Below, in pieces: positions 8,929 through 19,304 of a stretch of 64,000 nucleotides of DNA. Origin of the DNA: Acidovorax sp. SRB_14 (GTDB lineage Bacteria > Pseudomonadota > Gammaproteobacteria > Burkholderiales > Burkholderiaceae_C); assembly GCF_012932145.1 (NCBI RefSeq), contig NZ_MWOK01000003.1, forward strand, positions 124,001 through 188,000, read 5' to 3'. The position numbers and the translations under genes are program-made. The first letter of the stretch is position 1. Each line of letters starts with the position of its first letter. The notes below the pieces were generated by a model. That model had not been told where the DNA came from and did no database searches. It saw only the letters and a list, made by a program, of their open reading frames with translations.

Positions 8929-10038
8929 ATGCAACCCTTTCTCCAGACCCAGTTGGAGCGCTATGCCCGGCGCCTGGACGAGCTCGACTTCCTGCTCTCT
9001 CGCGAGGACATCATGGGCGATATGGCGCAGTACCGCCTGCTCTCGCGCGAGCATGCCGAGGTCACGCAGGTCGCGGGGCGCTATGCGCGCTGGCGCCTTT
9101 GCGCAGCCGATCTGCAGGGCGCGCGCGAGTTGCTCGAAGACCCCGACATGGCCGAGATGGCGCAGGAGGAGATGGCCAGTGCCGCAGCCGAGCTGCTGCA
9201 GCTCGAAGATGAGCTGCAGCGCCTGCTGCTGCCCAAGGACCCCGACGATGCGCGCAACGTCTTCCTCGAAATCCGCGCCGGCACTGGCGGCGACGAGTCG
9301 GCACTGTTTGCCGGCGACCTGGCGCGCATGTACATGCGCTATGCCGACCGCGTGGGCTGGAAGGTCGAAGTGGTGAGCGAAAGCGCCGCCGAGCTCGGCG
9401 GCTACAAGGAAATCGTGCTGCGCATCGCGGGCCCGGCCGACAGCGGCCCCTCCGGTAGCGGCGTCTATGGCGCCCTGCGCTTCGAGTCGGGCGGCCACCG
9501 CGTGCAGCGTGTGCCCGCGACCGAAACGCAGGGACGCATCCACACCAGCGCCTGCACCGTGGCGGTGATGCCCGAGCCCGACGAGCATGAAGCCATCAAG
9601 CTCAACCCGGCCGACCTGCGCATCGACACGTTTCGTGCCAGCGGCGCCGGCGGCCAGCACATCAACAAGACCGACTCGGCCGTGCGCGTGGTGCACCTGC
9701 CCACCGGCATCGTCGCCGAGTGCCAGGACGGCCGCAGCCAGCACGCCAACAAGGCCAAGGCGCTGCAGGTGCTGCAGGCGCGCATCCAGGAGAAGGAGCG
9801 CAGCGAGCGCGCCTCGAAGGAAGCGGCCGAGCGCAAGGGCCTGATCGGCAGCGGCGACCGCAGCGACCGCATCCGCACCTACAACTTCCCGCAGGGGCGC
9901 CTGACCGACCACCGCATCAACCTCACGCTCTACAAGCTCCTGTACGTGATGGAAGGCGACCTGGACGAGGTGCTGCAGGCACTGGCGCACGCGCGCGAGG
10001 CCGAGCAGCTGGCCGAACTCGAAGCGCAGACGGCCTGA
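8929..10038 (+). CDS. prfA: PrfA, peptide chain release factor 1
   Basis: Class I release factor reading UAA and UAG, 369 aa. The stop-codon reading tripeptide PAT is in [16 protein letters not shown] (near residue 193). The catalytic GGQ is at residues 241-243 in [16 protein letters not shown]; its glutamine is the methylation target of PrmC, encoded 94 bp downstream. The N-terminal helical domain is normal. No strong Shine-Dalgarno site is visible before the ATG, which follows a repeat element. Confidence 0.96.
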   Translation: MQPFLQTQLERYARRLDELDFLLSREDIMGDMAQYRLLSREHAEVTQVAGRYARWRLCAADLQGARELLEDPDMAEMAQEEMASAAAELLQLEDELQRLLLPKDPDDARNVFLEIRAGTGGDESALFAGDLARMYMRYADRVGWKVEVVSESAAELGGYKEIVLRIAGPADSGPSGSGVYGALRFESGGHRVQRVPATETQGRIHTSACTVAVMPEPDEHEAIKLNPADLRIDTFRASGAGGQHINKTDSAVRVVHLPTGIVAECQDGRSQHANKAKALQVLQARIQEKERSERASKEAAERKGLIGSGDRSDRIRTYNFPQGRLTDHRINLTLYKLLYVMEGDLDEVLQALAHAREAEQLAELEAQTA

Positions 10039-10046
10039 GGCCGGCT

Positions 10047-10066
10047 GTCGCCGTCGCCGTCGCCGT
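10047..10066 (+). repeat. Short GTCGCC tandem repeat in the prfA-prmC spacer
   Basis: Three adjacent copies of the 6-bp unit GTCGCC, plus a partial fourth, lie just after prfA. Such a tract can vary in copy number by slippage. It is outside coding sequence and 66 bp from the prmC start, so any effect would be on mRNA structure or spacing. Confidence 0.5.
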
Positions 10067-10074
10067 TAGAAATT

Positions 10075-10132
10075 CGATCAAAACACCTTCCAGCGCTTAC
10101 CCTGCAAGCGCCGGAAGCTATTAAAACCATAG
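10075..10132 (-). repeat. Dispersed double-hairpin element abutting the prmC start
   Basis: TTCCAGCGCTT (10088-10098) pairs with AAGCGCCGGAA (10106-10116) with one mismatch. AGCTAT (10116-10121) pairs with the ATAG that ends at 10132. The final G of this hairpin is the first base of the prmC GTG start codon, so the element forms the whole translation-initiation region of prmC. Confidence 0.7.
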
Positions 10133-10980
10133 TGACAACCGACCTCCCCCCGACCACGCTGGCCCAGGCCCTGGCCGCCGCCCAAGCCCAGGGACTGGCG
10201 CGCATCGACGCCCAGCTGCTGCTGCTTCACGCGCTCGGGCACGCAGGCGCGGGGCGCGCCTGGCTGCTGGCGCATGACAACGATGCACTCGGCGCCGAGG
10301 CGCAGGCCCGCTTTGCCGCGCTGTGCCAGCGCCGTGCCGCGGGCGAGCCCGTGGCCTACCTGACGGGCGTCAAGGAGTTCTACGGCCTGGCGCTACAGAT
10401 CGACGCGCGCGTGCTCGACCCGCGTCCCGACACCGAAACGCTCGTCGACTGGGCGCTCGCAGCCATCGCGCCGCTGCCGGTGCCGCGCGTGCTCGACCTG
10501 GGCACGGGCAGCGGCGCCATCGCGCTGGCCGTGCAGCACCAGCGGCCGCAGGCACAGGTCAGCGCGGTCGATGCCAGCCCCGATGCCCTGGCCGTCGCGC
10601 AGGCCAACGCCGCGCGGCTGCAGCTGCCGGTGCAGTTCCGCCGGGGCCACTGGCTGCAGGGCGTGGGCGGGCGCTTCGACGCCATCGTCTCCAACCCGCC
10701 CTACATCGCCGCAGCCGACCCGCACCTGGCCGCCCTGGTGCACGAGCCGCGGCAGGCGCTGGCCAGCGGCGCCGACGGGCTCGACGACCTCCGCGCCATC
10801 GTCGCGCAGGCGCCGGCGCACCTTGAACCGGGCGGCTGGCTGCTGCTCGAACACGGCTGGGACCAGGCGGGCGCCGTGCGCGCGCTGCTGCAGGCCGCCG
10901 GCTTCGCCCAGGTGCAAAGCCGCAAAGACCTCGCCGGCATAGAGCGTTGCTCGGGCGGCCAGTGGCCGACAGTGAAATAA
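10132..10980 (+). CDS. prmC: PrmC, protein-(glutamine-N5) methyltransferase for release factors
   Basis: S-adenosylmethionine-dependent enzyme that methylates the GGQ glutamine of release factors 1 and 2. It has 282 aa. A helical N-terminal substrate domain precedes a Rossmann methyltransferase domain with [15 protein letters not shown] (near residue 121) and the catalytic SNPPYIAA (near residue 187). The start is GTG, chosen because the next in-frame candidate would remove the N-terminal helix. The initiation region lies in a repeat hairpin and lacks a Shine-Dalgarno site, which suggests weak or structure-controlled translation. Confidence 0.93.
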   Translation: MTTDLPPTTLAQALAAAQAQGLARIDAQLLLLHALGHAGAGRAWLLAHDNDALGAEAQARFAALCQRRAAGEPVAYLTGVKEFYGLALQIDARVLDPRPDTETLVDWALAAIAPLPVPRVLDLGTGSGAIALAVQHQRPQAQVSAVDASPDALAVAQANAARLQLPVQFRRGHWLQGVGGRFDAIVSNPPYIAAADPHLAALVHEPRQALASGADGLDDLRAIVAQAPAHLEPGGWLLLEHGWDQAGAVRALLQAAGFAQVQSRKDLAGIERCSGGQWPTVK

Positions 10981-11028
10981 TCCCTTTGTACCCACCGGGG
11001 CCCCTGGCCCCTCTTTTACGGAGCCCCC

Positions 11029-11349
11029 ATGAGCGATACCCAGAAACGCATCGACGACCTCGTCAAATCCAGCGACGTGCTGCTGTTCATGAAAGGCACG
11101 GCGAGCTTTCCGATGTGCGGCTTTTCCGGCCGCGCCATCCAGATCCTCAAGGCCTGCGGCGTCGACCCCAAGGCCATCACCACCGTGAACGTGCTCGAAG
11201 ACGACGAAATCCGCCAGGGCATCAAGGAATACAGCCACTGGCCGACGATTCCGCAGCTCTACGTCAAGGGCGAATTCATCGGCGGCTCGGACATCATGAT
11301 GGAGATGTACGAGTCGGGCGAACTCAAGCAGGCGCTCGGCGCCGCCTGA
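11029..11349 (+). CDS. grxD: GrxD, monothiol glutaredoxin
   Basis: Monothiol glutaredoxin of the Grx4 type, 106 aa, which carries glutathione-ligated [2Fe-2S] clusters and takes part in iron-sulfur trafficking. The CGFS active site is in ASFPMCGFSGRA (near residues 24-35). The glutathione-binding WPTIPQLYVKGEFIGGSDI follows. A GGAG ribosome-binding site precedes the ATG. It lies 48 bp after prmC and is followed by a strong terminator. Confidence 0.95.
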   Translation: MSDTQKRIDDLVKSSDVLLFMKGTASFPMCGFSGRAIQILKACGVDPKAITTVNVLEDDEIRQGIKEYSHWPTIPQLYVKGEFIGGSDIMMEMYESGELKQALGAA

Positions 11350-11369
11350 GCGGCCCGCTGCTGCGCACG

Positions 11370-11395
11370 AAGCCGCCCGCCGGGCGGCTTTTTTG
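11370..11395 (+). terminator. Rho-independent terminator after grxD
   Basis: AAGCCGCCCG pairs with CGGGCGGCTT with almost no loop and is followed by six T residues. It closes the hemA-prfA-prmC-grxD cluster. Confidence 0.85.
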
Positions 11396-11480
11396 TGCCC
11401 GCCCGGCGGTGAAGGGGCCGCTACACTGGCGGCGGCACAGGGCCGCGAGGGGCGGCCGGTGCGCCACGCTCCCCCGGACC

Positions 11481-12797
11481 ATGCTAGAAAACACCTTCAC
11501 CATCGTCGCCCTGATTGCCGCCAGCGCCTTCTTCTCGATTGCCGAGATTTCCCTGGCCGCCTCGCGCCGGCTGCGCCTGCGCCAGCTGGCCGACGAGGGC
11601 GATGCGCGCGCCGACCGCGTGCTGCGCGTGCAGGAGCAGCCGGGCGACTACTTCACCGTGGTGCAGGTGGGGCTGAACGCCGTGGCCATCCTCGGCGGCA
11701 TCATCGGCGAGAGCGCGCTGAGCCCGCACTTTGCGGCGCTGTTCGGCCTGTGGATGTCGGCAGAACAGGCGCAAACGGCCGGCTTCGTGGCCTCTTTCTT
11801 CGTCATCACCTCGCTGTTCATCCTGTTTGCGGACCTGTTCCCCAAGCGCCTGGCCATGACCGATCCCGAGCGCCTGGCGCTGCGCGTGGCCACGCCGATG
11901 GGCTGGTGCATCACGGCGCTGCAGCCGCTGGTGTGGCTGTACAGCCGCACGGCCGACGCCCTGTTCCACCTGCTGGGCCTGCCGACGCGGCGCGACGACC
12001 GCGTCACCTCCGACGATGTGCTGGCCATGATGGAGGCCGGTGCGCGCGCGGGCGTGCTGCCCGAGCGCGAGCAGCAGGTGATCACCAACGTCTTCGAGCT
12101 CGACACCCGCATGGTGGGCAGCGCCATGTCGCAGCGCGAGCGCATCGCGTTCTTCCTGCGCGACGATCCGGACGACGTGATCCGCGTGCGCATCGCGGCC
12201 GAGCCCTTTTCGACCTACCCCGTGTGCGAGGGCGACATCGACCATGTGGTCGGCTACGTGGACGCCAAGGACCTGTTCCAGCGCATCCTGAACAACCAGC
12301 CGATTTCGCTGCAGGACGACAGCCTGGTGCGCAAGGTGCTGATCGCGCCCGACCGGCTGACGCTGTCCGAAGTGCTCGAGCAGTTCCGCCAGGTGCACGA
12401 GGACTTTGCCGTCATCGTCAACGAGTACAGCCGCGTGGTCGGCGTGGTCACGCTCAACGATGTGATGAGCACTGTGATGGGCGACCTGGTGGGACCGGAC
12501 GACGAGGAGCAGATCGTGCGCCGCGACGAGAATTCCTGGCTGATCGATGGCATGACGCCGATCAGCGACGTGCTGCATGCCCTGGCGCTCGATGCGCTGC
12601 CGCACGAGGCGGAGTACGAGACGCTGGCGGGCTTCTTGATGGTGATGCTGCGCCGCGTGCCGCGGCGCACCGACAGCGTGGTCTGGGGCGGCTACAAGTT
12701 CGAAGTGCTCGACGTGGACCGCTACCGCATCGACCAGGTGATGGTGTCGCGCCTGCCCCAGGGTGCGGACACCGGCGCCGTGCCCACGGCAGCCTGA
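11481..12797 (+). CDS. CNNM/CBS-domain membrane protein (CorC/HlyC family)
   Basis: Protein of 438 aa. The N-terminal DUF21/CNNM domain has four hydrophobic segments between residues 1 and about 170 (starting MLENTFTIVALIAASAFFS). Next comes a CBS pair (about 215-335) and a C-terminal CorC_HlyC domain. The family is annotated as hemolysin-like but is more likely linked to magnesium or cobalt efflux. SIAEISLAASRR near residue 19 is the typical DUF21 motif. It is convergent with a transglycosylase gene, with only 9 bp between the stops. Confidence 0.88.
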   Translation: MLENTFTIVALIAASAFFSIAEISLAASRRLRLRQLADEGDARADRVLRVQEQPGDYFTVVQVGLNAVAILGGIIGESALSPHFAALFGLWMSAEQAQTAGFVASFFVITSLFILFADLFPKRLAMTDPERLALRVATPMGWCITALQPLVWLYSRTADALFHLLGLPTRRDDRVTSDDVLAMMEAGARAGVLPEREQQVITNVFELDTRMVGSAMSQRERIAFFLRDDPDDVIRVRIAAEPFSTYPVCEGDIDHVVGYVDAKDLFQRILNNQPISLQDDSLVRKVLIAPDRLTLSEVLEQFRQVHEDFAVIVNEYSRVVGVVTLNDVMSTVMGDLVGPDDEEQIVRRDENSWLIDGMTPISDVLHALALDALPHEAEYETLAGFLMVMLRRVPRRTDSVVWGGYKFEVLDVDRYRIDQVMVSRLPQGADTGAVPTAA

Positions 12798-12806
12798 ACC
12801 CGGCGG

Positions 12807-13451
12807 TCAGCCCGCCAGGCGGCCGTCGAACAGCCAGTTGCGCTGCGCCGTGAACACCGCGTTCGGGTACGGGGCACGGCCTCGGCTGCCGTTGTAGCGG
12901 CCCAGCGTCATGAACAGGTCGCCGCGCTCGCGGTCCAGATAATGGCGCAGGATCACGCAGCCAAAGCGCAGGTTGGTCTGCATGTGGAACAGCTTGCCCG
13001 GGTCGCCGTCGCCGATGACGCGGGTCCAGAACGGCATGACCTGCATGTAGCCGCGCGCCCCGACGCTCGAGACGGCGAACTTGCGGAACGCGCTCTCGAC
13101 CTGGATCAGGCCCAGCACCAGCGAGACATCGAGCCCGGCGCGCCGGCTTTCGTACCACACGGTCTGCAGGAAATCGCGGCGCACCTCCCATTCGGGCTTG
13201 CGCCGGCGCAGCCGATCGCTCATGGTGGCCAGCCAGCGCAGGTACAGCAGGCGCGCCTCGGTGCTCGCGAATTCGGGCTCGGGCGGTGCCTGGTTGGCGA
13301 TGGCGGAACTCAGCGCGGTGCGCACCGAGTCCATCAAGGGCTCTTCGAGCTGGCTGCCCGCATGGGCCTGCGCGGGCAGGCCCAGCCAAGCCGCGGGCCC
13401 CAGGGCCAGCGGTGCCAGGCAGGCGCGCCGCGAAAGCCCCCCCAGGCTCAT
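12807..13451 (-). CDS. Lytic transglycosylase, SLT domain
   Basis: Cell-wall lytic transglycosylase of 214 aa that cleaves the MurNAc-GlcNAc bond to form anhydro-muropeptides. A signal peptide (residues 1-31, ending AQAHA) starts [13 protein letters not shown] and looks twin-arginine-like. The SLT domain contains [17 protein letters not shown] (near residue 104, with the catalytic Glu), [10 protein letters not shown] and [10 protein letters not shown]. The start ATG at 13451 overlaps the TGA of proS, so the two genes are translationally coupled. Confidence 0.88.
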   Translation of the reverse strand: MSLGGLSRRACLAPLALGPAAWLGLPAQAHAGSQLEEPLMDSVRTALSSAIANQAPPEPEFASTEARLLYLRWLATMSDRLRRRKPEWEVRRDFLQTVWYESRRAGLDVSLVLGLIQVESAFRKFAVSSVGARGYMQVMPFWTRVIGDGDPGKLFHMQTNLRFGCVILRHYLDRERGDLFMTLGRYNGSRGRAPYPNAVFTAQRNWLFDGRLAG

Positions 13452-15193
13452 GCGGCCAGCCGGCCCTGGAGATGGGCCAGGATGTCGGTGGTGGCGACCT
13501 TGGTGGCTGCGCTGTCGCGGCGGTGCTGGTATTCGACCTGGCCTTCCTTGAGGCCACGGTCGCCAATGGTCACGCGGTGCGGCACGCCGATCAGCTCCCA
13601 GTCGGCGAACATGGCGCCGGGCCGCTCGCCGCGGTCGTCGAGGATCACGTCCACGCCCGCGGCCAGCAGGTCGGCGTAGAGCCGGTCGGCCGCGGCCTTG
13701 ACGTCGGGGAAGCGGTCCGGCGTGATCGGGCACAGCACGACAGTGAACGGCGCAATCGCGTCGGGCCAGATGATGCCGCGCTCGTCGTGGTTTTGCTCGA
13801 TGGCGGCGGCCGGCAGGCGCGTGATCCCGATGCCGTAGCACCCCATTTCAAAGAAGGCCGGCTTGCCGTCTTCGCCGAGGAAGCTGGCGTTCATGGCCTG
13901 GCTGTATTTGGTGCCGAGGTAGAACACATGGCCGACCTCAATGCCGCGCTCGATGGCCAGCACGCCCTTGCCGTCGGGCGAGGCGTCGCCGGCCACCACG
14001 TTGCGGATGTCGGCCACCAGGTCGGGCTCGGGCAGGTCGCGGCCCCAGTTCACGCCGGTCATGTGGAAATCGGCTTCGTTGGCGCCGCAGATCCAGTCGG
14101 CCATCAGCGCCACTTCGCGGTCCACCACCATGTGGACCGGCTTCTTCAGGCCCATCGGGCCCAGATAACCGGGCTTGCAGCCAAAGTGCTCCTCGATCTC
14201 GCCCTGGGTGGCAAAGCGCGAACCGCCGCCCAGGCCCGGCACCTTGCCGACCTTGATCTCGTTCATGTCGTGGTCGCCGCGCAGCAGCAGCAGCCAGACC
14301 TGGCTTTTCACGATTTCGCCGGTGTCATTGGTTTCGTCGGTGGCGAGCACCAGCGATTTCACCGTGGTTTGCAGCGGCACGCCCAGCAGGTCGGCCACGT
14401 CGGCGCAGGTGCTCTTGTCGGGGGTCGGCGTCTTGGCCAGGGCCTGTGCGGGAGCAGCGCGCGGACCAGCGGGCGCCAGCGCCTCGGCCTTTTCCAGGTT
14501 GGCGGCGTAGTCGCTGCCCGGGCAGTAGACGATGGCGTCCTCGCCCGTGGCGGCGATCACCTGGAATTCTTCGCTCAAATCGCCGCCAATGGCGCCGCTG
14601 TCGGCGGCCACGGCGCGGTAGGTCAGGCCAAAGCGGTCGAAGATGCGGCGGTAGGCCTGCGCCATGACCTGGTAGCTGGCCTTGGCCGCGGCCGGGTCGC
14701 GGTCGAAGCTGTAGGCGTCTTTCATGGTGAATTCGCGCCCGCGCATCAGGCCAAATCGCGGCCGGCGCTCGTCGCGGAACTTGGTCTGGATCTGGTAGAA
14801 ATTCTTGGGCAGCTGCTTGTAGCTGCGCAGTTCCTGGCGCGCGATGTCGGTCACCACTTCTTCGCTGGTGGGCTGGACCACGTAGTCGCGCCCGTGGCGG
14901 TCGTGGATGCGCAGCAGCTCAGGCCCCATTTTCTCGAAGCGGCCCGTCTCCTGCCACAGTTCAGCGGGCTGCACCACCGGCATGGCCAGCTCGACGGCAC
15001 CTGCGCGGTTCATTTCCTCGCGCACGATGGCTTCGACCTTGCGCACCACCCGCAAACCCATCGGCATGTAGTTGTAAATGCCCGCACCCAGTTTTTTGAT
15101 GAGACCGGCCCGTGTCATGAGCTGGTGGCTGACCACTTCGGCGTCGGCCGGAGCTTCTTTGAGGGTGGAAATAAAGAACTGGGAAGCTTTCAT
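13448..15193 (-). CDS. proS: ProS, prolyl-tRNA synthetase
   Basis: Class II aminoacyl-tRNA synthetase charging tRNA-Pro, 581 aa, the bacterial type. The N-terminal motif 1 is in [19 protein letters not shown] through [12 protein letters not shown]. Motif 2 is [25 protein letters not shown] (near residues 136-160). The YbaK-type editing insertion spans about 225-400, motif 3 is [17 protein letters not shown], and an anticodon-binding domain ends the protein. It lies 92 bp from divergent rppH and overlaps the downstream transglycosylase by four bases. Confidence 0.96.
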   Translation of the reverse strand: MKASQFFISTLKEAPADAEVVSHQLMTRAGLIKKLGAGIYNYMPMGLRVVRKVEAIVREEMNRAGAVELAMPVVQPAELWQETGRFEKMGPELLRIHDRHGRDYVVQPTSEEVVTDIARQELRSYKQLPKNFYQIQTKFRDERRPRFGLMRGREFTMKDAYSFDRDPAAAKASYQVMAQAYRRIFDRFGLTYRAVAADSGAIGGDLSEEFQVIAATGEDAIVYCPGSDYAANLEKAEALAPAGPRAAPAQALAKTPTPDKSTCADVADLLGVPLQTTVKSLVLATDETNDTGEIVKSQVWLLLLRGDHDMNEIKVGKVPGLGGGSRFATQGEIEEHFGCKPGYLGPMGLKKPVHMVVDREVALMADWICGANEADFHMTGVNWGRDLPEPDLVADIRNVVAGDASPDGKGVLAIERGIEVGHVFYLGTKYSQAMNASFLGEDGKPAFFEMGCYGIGITRLPAAAIEQNHDERGIIWPDAIAPFTVVLCPITPDRFPDVKAAADRLYADLLAAGVDVILDDRGERPGAMFADWELIGVPHRVTIGDRGLKEGQVEYQHRRDSAATKVATTDILAHLQGRLAA

Positions 15194-15285
15194 CGGTGCA
15201 ATATCAGGCCAATGGAGATGGGTCCCATTGCCGCGCCCGAGGGGCCGTGCATAATGGACACAACTATAGATTTTGGGGTTCGATT

Positions 15286-15981
15286 ATGCTTGACCGGGAC
15301 GGCTTTCGGCCGAACGTCGGCATCATCCTGCTCAACCAGAAAAACCAGGTGTTCTGGGGCAAACGCATACGCACCCACAGCTGGCAGTTTCCGCAGGGTG
15401 GCATTGACCGGGGCGAATCCCCCGAGCAGGCCATGTTCCGTGAACTGCACGAAGAGGTGGGACTGCAGCCAAACCATGTACGCGTGGTTGCCCGCACCCG
15501 GGACTGGTTGCGCTACGAGGTGCCAGACCGGTACATCCGCCGCGATGCGCGCGGCCACTACAAGGGCCAGAAGCAAATTTGGTATTTGCTGCAGCTGATG
15601 GGTTACGACTGGGATTTGAATCTGCGTGCCACCAACCACCCTGAATTCGATGCCTGGCGCTGGAACGATTATTGGGTTCCGCTCGACGTTGTGGTGGAAT
15701 TCAAGCGCGGCGTCTATGAAATGGCGTTGACCGAGCTGGCGCGTTTTCTGCCGCGCCATGAACCGCGCAACCGCTATCTGCGCAGCGGCATGCGCACACG
15801 CGAGCACGACATTGCCGGCCTCGCCATGCACCGCAGCAGTTCGCTGCTGCTGCAGCCTGGCATGGAATTGCCGCCCGGCGCGAGTTTCGACCCCGACCCG
15901 CAAAGCGGCTTGGCCGCGCCCAGCGAATCCCTGGAACTGCCGCAGGACCGGCAGAACCGCTTCCCCGACGCGCGCTCTTGA
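15286..15981 (+). CDS. rppH: RppH, RNA 5' pyrophosphohydrolase
   Basis: NUDIX hydrolase that removes pyrophosphate from 5'-triphosphate mRNA and so triggers decay by RNase E, which is also encoded in this window. It has 231 aa, longer than E. coli RppH (176 aa) because of a C-terminal tail rich in Pro and Ser. The N-terminus [17 protein letters not shown] and the NUDIX box [23 protein letters not shown] (near residues 37-59) are typical. A TATAGA box at 15265-15270 on the + strand, 16 bp before the ATG, is a candidate -10 and would give a short leader. Confidence 0.93.
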   Translation: MLDRDGFRPNVGIILLNQKNQVFWGKRIRTHSWQFPQGGIDRGESPEQAMFRELHEEVGLQPNHVRVVARTRDWLRYEVPDRYIRRDARGHYKGQKQIWYLLQLMGYDWDLNLRATNHPEFDAWRWNDYWVPLDVVVEFKRGVYEMALTELARFLPRHEPRNRYLRSGMRTREHDIAGLAMHRSSSLLLQPGMELPPGASFDPDPQSGLAAPSESLELPQDRQNRFPDARS

Positions 15982-16070
15982 GAGACAACAGAGGATTGCC
16001 TGGCCATGCCCCATGGCGCTAGCTGCAGCGCACAGGCCCACCGTGGCAGGCGCGCGCGGCCCGCAGGCGT

Positions 16071-17225
16071 CTATCCCCCCATCAACACCAGGTTGTCGCG
16101 GTGCACCATCTCGGGCTCCGCAGCGTATCCCAGAAGCCTTTCAAACTCGGATGAAGGCTTGCGGCACAGCAGCCGTGCCTCGGCACTGGCGTAGTTCGCC
16201 AGACCGCGGGCAATCTCTGCGCCAGCCGGATCGCGCACAGCAATCACGTCGCCGCGCGAGAAGTCCCCTTCCACGGCGGTCATGCCGATGGGCAGCAGGC
16301 TTTTGCCTTCGGCGCGCAGCTTGGCCGCTGCCCCTGCATCCACCGCCACCGCGCCGCGCAGCTGCAGGTGGTCGGCCATCCATTGCTTGCGCGCCTGGGT
16401 CTTGGCCGTTTGCGCAACGAGCAAGGTACCGATGCCCTCGCCCCGCGCCAGGCGCAGCAGCACATCGGGCTCACGGCCCCAGGCGATCACGGTGGAGGCG
16501 CCCGAGCCGGCGGCGCGCTTGGCCGCCAGGATCTTGGTGAGCATGCCGCCACGGCCAATGCTGGAGCCAGCCCCGCCGGCCATGGCCTCCAGCGCCAGGT
16601 CGCCCGCACGCGCCTCGTGCACAAACTGCGCCGCCGGATCGCGGCGCGGATCGGCCGTGAACAAGCCCTTCTGGTCGGTCAGGATGACCAGCGCGTCGGC
16701 CTCGACCAAATTCGCCACCAGCGCGCCCAGCGTATCGTTGTCGCCAAACTTGATTTCGTCGTTGACGACGGTGTCGTTCTCGTTGATGACGGGCACCACG
16801 CCAAGCTCCAGCAGCGTGAGCAGCGTCGAGCGCGCGTTCAGGTAGCGTTCGCGGTCGGCCAGATCGGCGTGCGTGAGCAGCACCTGCGCGCTGCCCATGC
16901 CTTGCTCGCGCAGCTTGGTCTCGTACATCTGGGCCAGGCCCATCTGCCCCACGGCGGCCGCCGCCTGCAGCTCATGGATTTCCCGCGGGCGCACGGTCCA
17001 GCCCAGGCGCTTCATGCCTTCGGCCACCGCACCGCTCGAAACCATGATGACCTCGCGCCGCCCCGCGCCATCGTCGCCGCGCACCAGCGCGGCCAGTTGG
17101 CGGCTCCATTCGCCAATCGCGGCCTCGTCGAGGCCCCGTCCCTCGTTCGTCACGAGGCTGGAGCCCACCTTCACGACAATGCGGCGGGCATCGCGCAGCA
17201 CACCAGAGATCATTTTTTCGGTCAT
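16071..17225 (-). CDS. proB: ProB, glutamate 5-kinase
   Basis: Phosphorylates glutamate to glutamyl-5-phosphate, the first step of proline synthesis. It has 384 aa: an amino-acid kinase domain (residues about 15-260) with [38 protein letters not shown] and [17 protein letters not shown], then a C-terminal PUA domain. It is the last gene of rplU-rpmA-obgE-proB. The ATG lies at the tail end of a repeat element. A second in-frame ATG at codon 5 is also possible. Confidence 0.95.
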   Translation of the reverse strand: MTEKMISGVLRDARRIVVKVGSSLVTNEGRGLDEAAIGEWSRQLAALVRGDDGAGRREVIMVSSGAVAEGMKRLGWTVRPREIHELQAAAAVGQMGLAQMYETKLREQGMGSAQVLLTHADLADRERYLNARSTLLTLLELGVVPVINENDTVVNDEIKFGDNDTLGALVANLVEADALVILTDQKGLFTADPRRDPAAQFVHEARAGDLALEAMAGGAGSSIGRGGMLTKILAAKRAAGSGASTVIAWGREPDVLLRLARGEGIGTLLVAQTAKTQARKQWMADHLQLRGAVAVDAGAAAKLRAEGKSLLPIGMTAVEGDFSRGDVIAVRDPAGAEIARGLANYASAEARLLCRKPSSEFERLLGYAAEPEMVHRDNLVLMGG

Positions 17226-17284
17226 TTTGGCTTGTAGCGCTTATGCAGAAAGCGCTAGATGCTATAAAAACAATAGCTCACTGA
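17223..17284 (-). repeat. Dispersed double-hairpin element between obgE and proB
   Basis: TAGCGCTT (17235-17242) pairs with AAGCGCTA (17250-17257), and GCTAT (17261-17265) pairs with ATAGC (17273-17277). The CATTTTGG tail on the + strand is the reverse complement of the proB start region, so the proB ATG (17225) falls at the element edge. The same arrangement is seen upstream of the DUF815 gene at 27433. Confidence 0.75.
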
Positions 17285-17302
17285 ACCGTCCACCGCGGCC
17301 TA

Positions 17303-18388
<1,086 letters not shown>

Positions 18389-18426
18389 TTACAAAACAGC
18401 AGCCAGTCGGGCGCTGCAGCACCCCA

Positions 18427-18455
18427 AAAGCACAAAGCCCCGACAGTGCGGGGCA
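18427..18455 (-). terminator. Second terminator-like hairpin downstream of rpmA
   Basis: On the minus strand GCCCCG pairs with CGGGGC, followed by TTTGTGCTTTT. The flanking ACAAAGCCCCGAC is shared with the stronger terminator 65 bp upstream (18492-18521), so one may be a duplicate of the other. Confidence 0.55.
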
Positions 18456-18491
18456 ACGGCATGCAGCGACGCTACCGGCGCTGCGCGCCCG

Positions 18492-18521
18492 AAAAAACAA
18501 AGCCCCGACCAAGCGGGGCTT
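18492..18521 (-). terminator. Rho-independent terminator of rplU-rpmA
   Basis: AAGCCCCG pairs with CGGGGCTT across a 6-nt loop, followed on the minus strand by TGTTTTTT. It lies 25 bp after the rpmA stop codon. Confidence 0.85.
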
Positions 18522-18545
18522 AGGGTGCCAAGAAGCGGTGAAGCC

Positions 18546-18803
18546 TCAGGCTGCAGTCACGTTGACCATGTGCTTGGACAACGCGCCCTTGTGGGAAAAC
18601 GACACGTGACCGTCTACCAGGGCGAACAGCGTGTGGTCTTTGCCCACGCCGACATTGGTGCCGGGGTGGAACTGAGTGCCGCGCTGGCGCACGATGATGG
18701 ATCCGGCGCTGATCAGTTCACCACCGAAAGCCTTCACACCGAGCATTTTGGGCTTGGAATCGCGCCCGTTTCGCGTAGAGCCGCCGCCTTTTTTCTGTGC
18801 CAT
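18546..18803 (-). CDS. rpmA: RpmA, 50S ribosomal protein L27
   Basis: L27, whose N-terminal tail reaches the peptidyl-transferase centre. It has 85 aa, the usual length, starting [16 protein letters not shown], with [17 protein letters not shown] and a [11 protein letters not shown] segment. Directly follows rplU by 15 bp on the same strand; a terminator lies after it. Confidence 0.98.
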   Translation of the reverse strand: MAQKKGGGSTRNGRDSKPKMLGVKAFGGELISAGSIIVRQRGTQFHPGTNVGVGKDHTLFALVDGHVSFSHKGALSKHMVNVTAA

Positions 18804-18818
18804 GACTCAGCTCCTTCT

Positions 18819-19130
18819 TTAAGCAGCAATGTCGCCGATTTGCAGTTCGGTGAACTGCTGGCGGTGACCTTGGCGTTTTTGATAGTGCTTGCGACGGCGC
18901 ATCTTGAAAATGTGCACCTTGTCGTGCTTGCCGTGCGCCACAACGGTGGCTTTCACGGTTGCGCCGGACACCAGGGGCGTACCGACCTTCAGTTCGGCGC
19001 CGTTTCCGACGGCCAGAACCTGGTCGATGACGATTTCCTGGCCTACGTCCGCAGCAATCTGTTCTACTTTAATTTTTTCGCCGGAAGCAACGCGATACTG
19101 CTTGCCGCCGGTTTTTATGACCGCGTACAT
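18819..19130 (-). CDS. rplU: RplU, 50S ribosomal protein L21
   Basis: L21, 103 aa, starting [14 protein letters not shown], the family consensus, so the start at 19130 is certain despite longer open frames upstream. It binds 23S rRNA with L20. A GAGGTCAAC ribosome-binding site precedes the ATG. A TAGAAT word about 85 bp upstream on the minus strand is the likeliest -10, but I found no good -35. Confidence 0.97.
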   Translation of the reverse strand: MYAVIKTGGKQYRVASGEKIKVEQIAADVGQEIVIDQVLAVGNGAELKVGTPLVSGATVKATVVAHGKHDKVHIFKMRRRKHYQKRQGHRQQFTELQIGDIAA

Positions 19131-19284
19131 GTTGACCTCTTTGACTCTGTGTACCCCAGGGTACTTTTTGTGAGTTTTCACAGACGAATTTCTGCGAAGC
19201 CCGAGATTCTACCATCAATGCCTTTTTGCGCCACGCCGGCTGTTTGCCATTGCCACCGCGGCAAACATCCGCAACACAGCTTCC

Positions 19285-19290
19285 TATAAT
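19285..19290 (+). promoter_or_regulatory. Consensus -10 box upstream of ispB (TATAAT)
   Basis: Perfect TATAAT, with a transcription start expected near 19297. This is downstream of a GTG at 19293, so the true start codon is probably GTG 19305 or a later one. The -35 region (CAAACA, 19262-19267) is weak. Confidence 0.5.
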
Positions 19291-19304
19291 TCGTGGCAAC
19301 GCTT

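Noticed and set aside
13286-15598. Long open frame antisense to proS running into rppH
   Set aside because: It crosses the start of another gene, is His/Val/Gly-rich and lacks any family features.
15982-16070. GCGCTAGCTGCAGCGC-like sequence between rppH and proB as another repeat copy
   Set aside because: It lacks the two-hairpin order and the tail of the family; similarity is limited to a short GC-rich palindrome.
19293-19304. GTG at 19293 as the ispB start
   Set aside because: A perfect -10 box ends at 19290, so this codon would lie upstream of the transcription start. A later GTG is preferred, although a different promoter would revive it.
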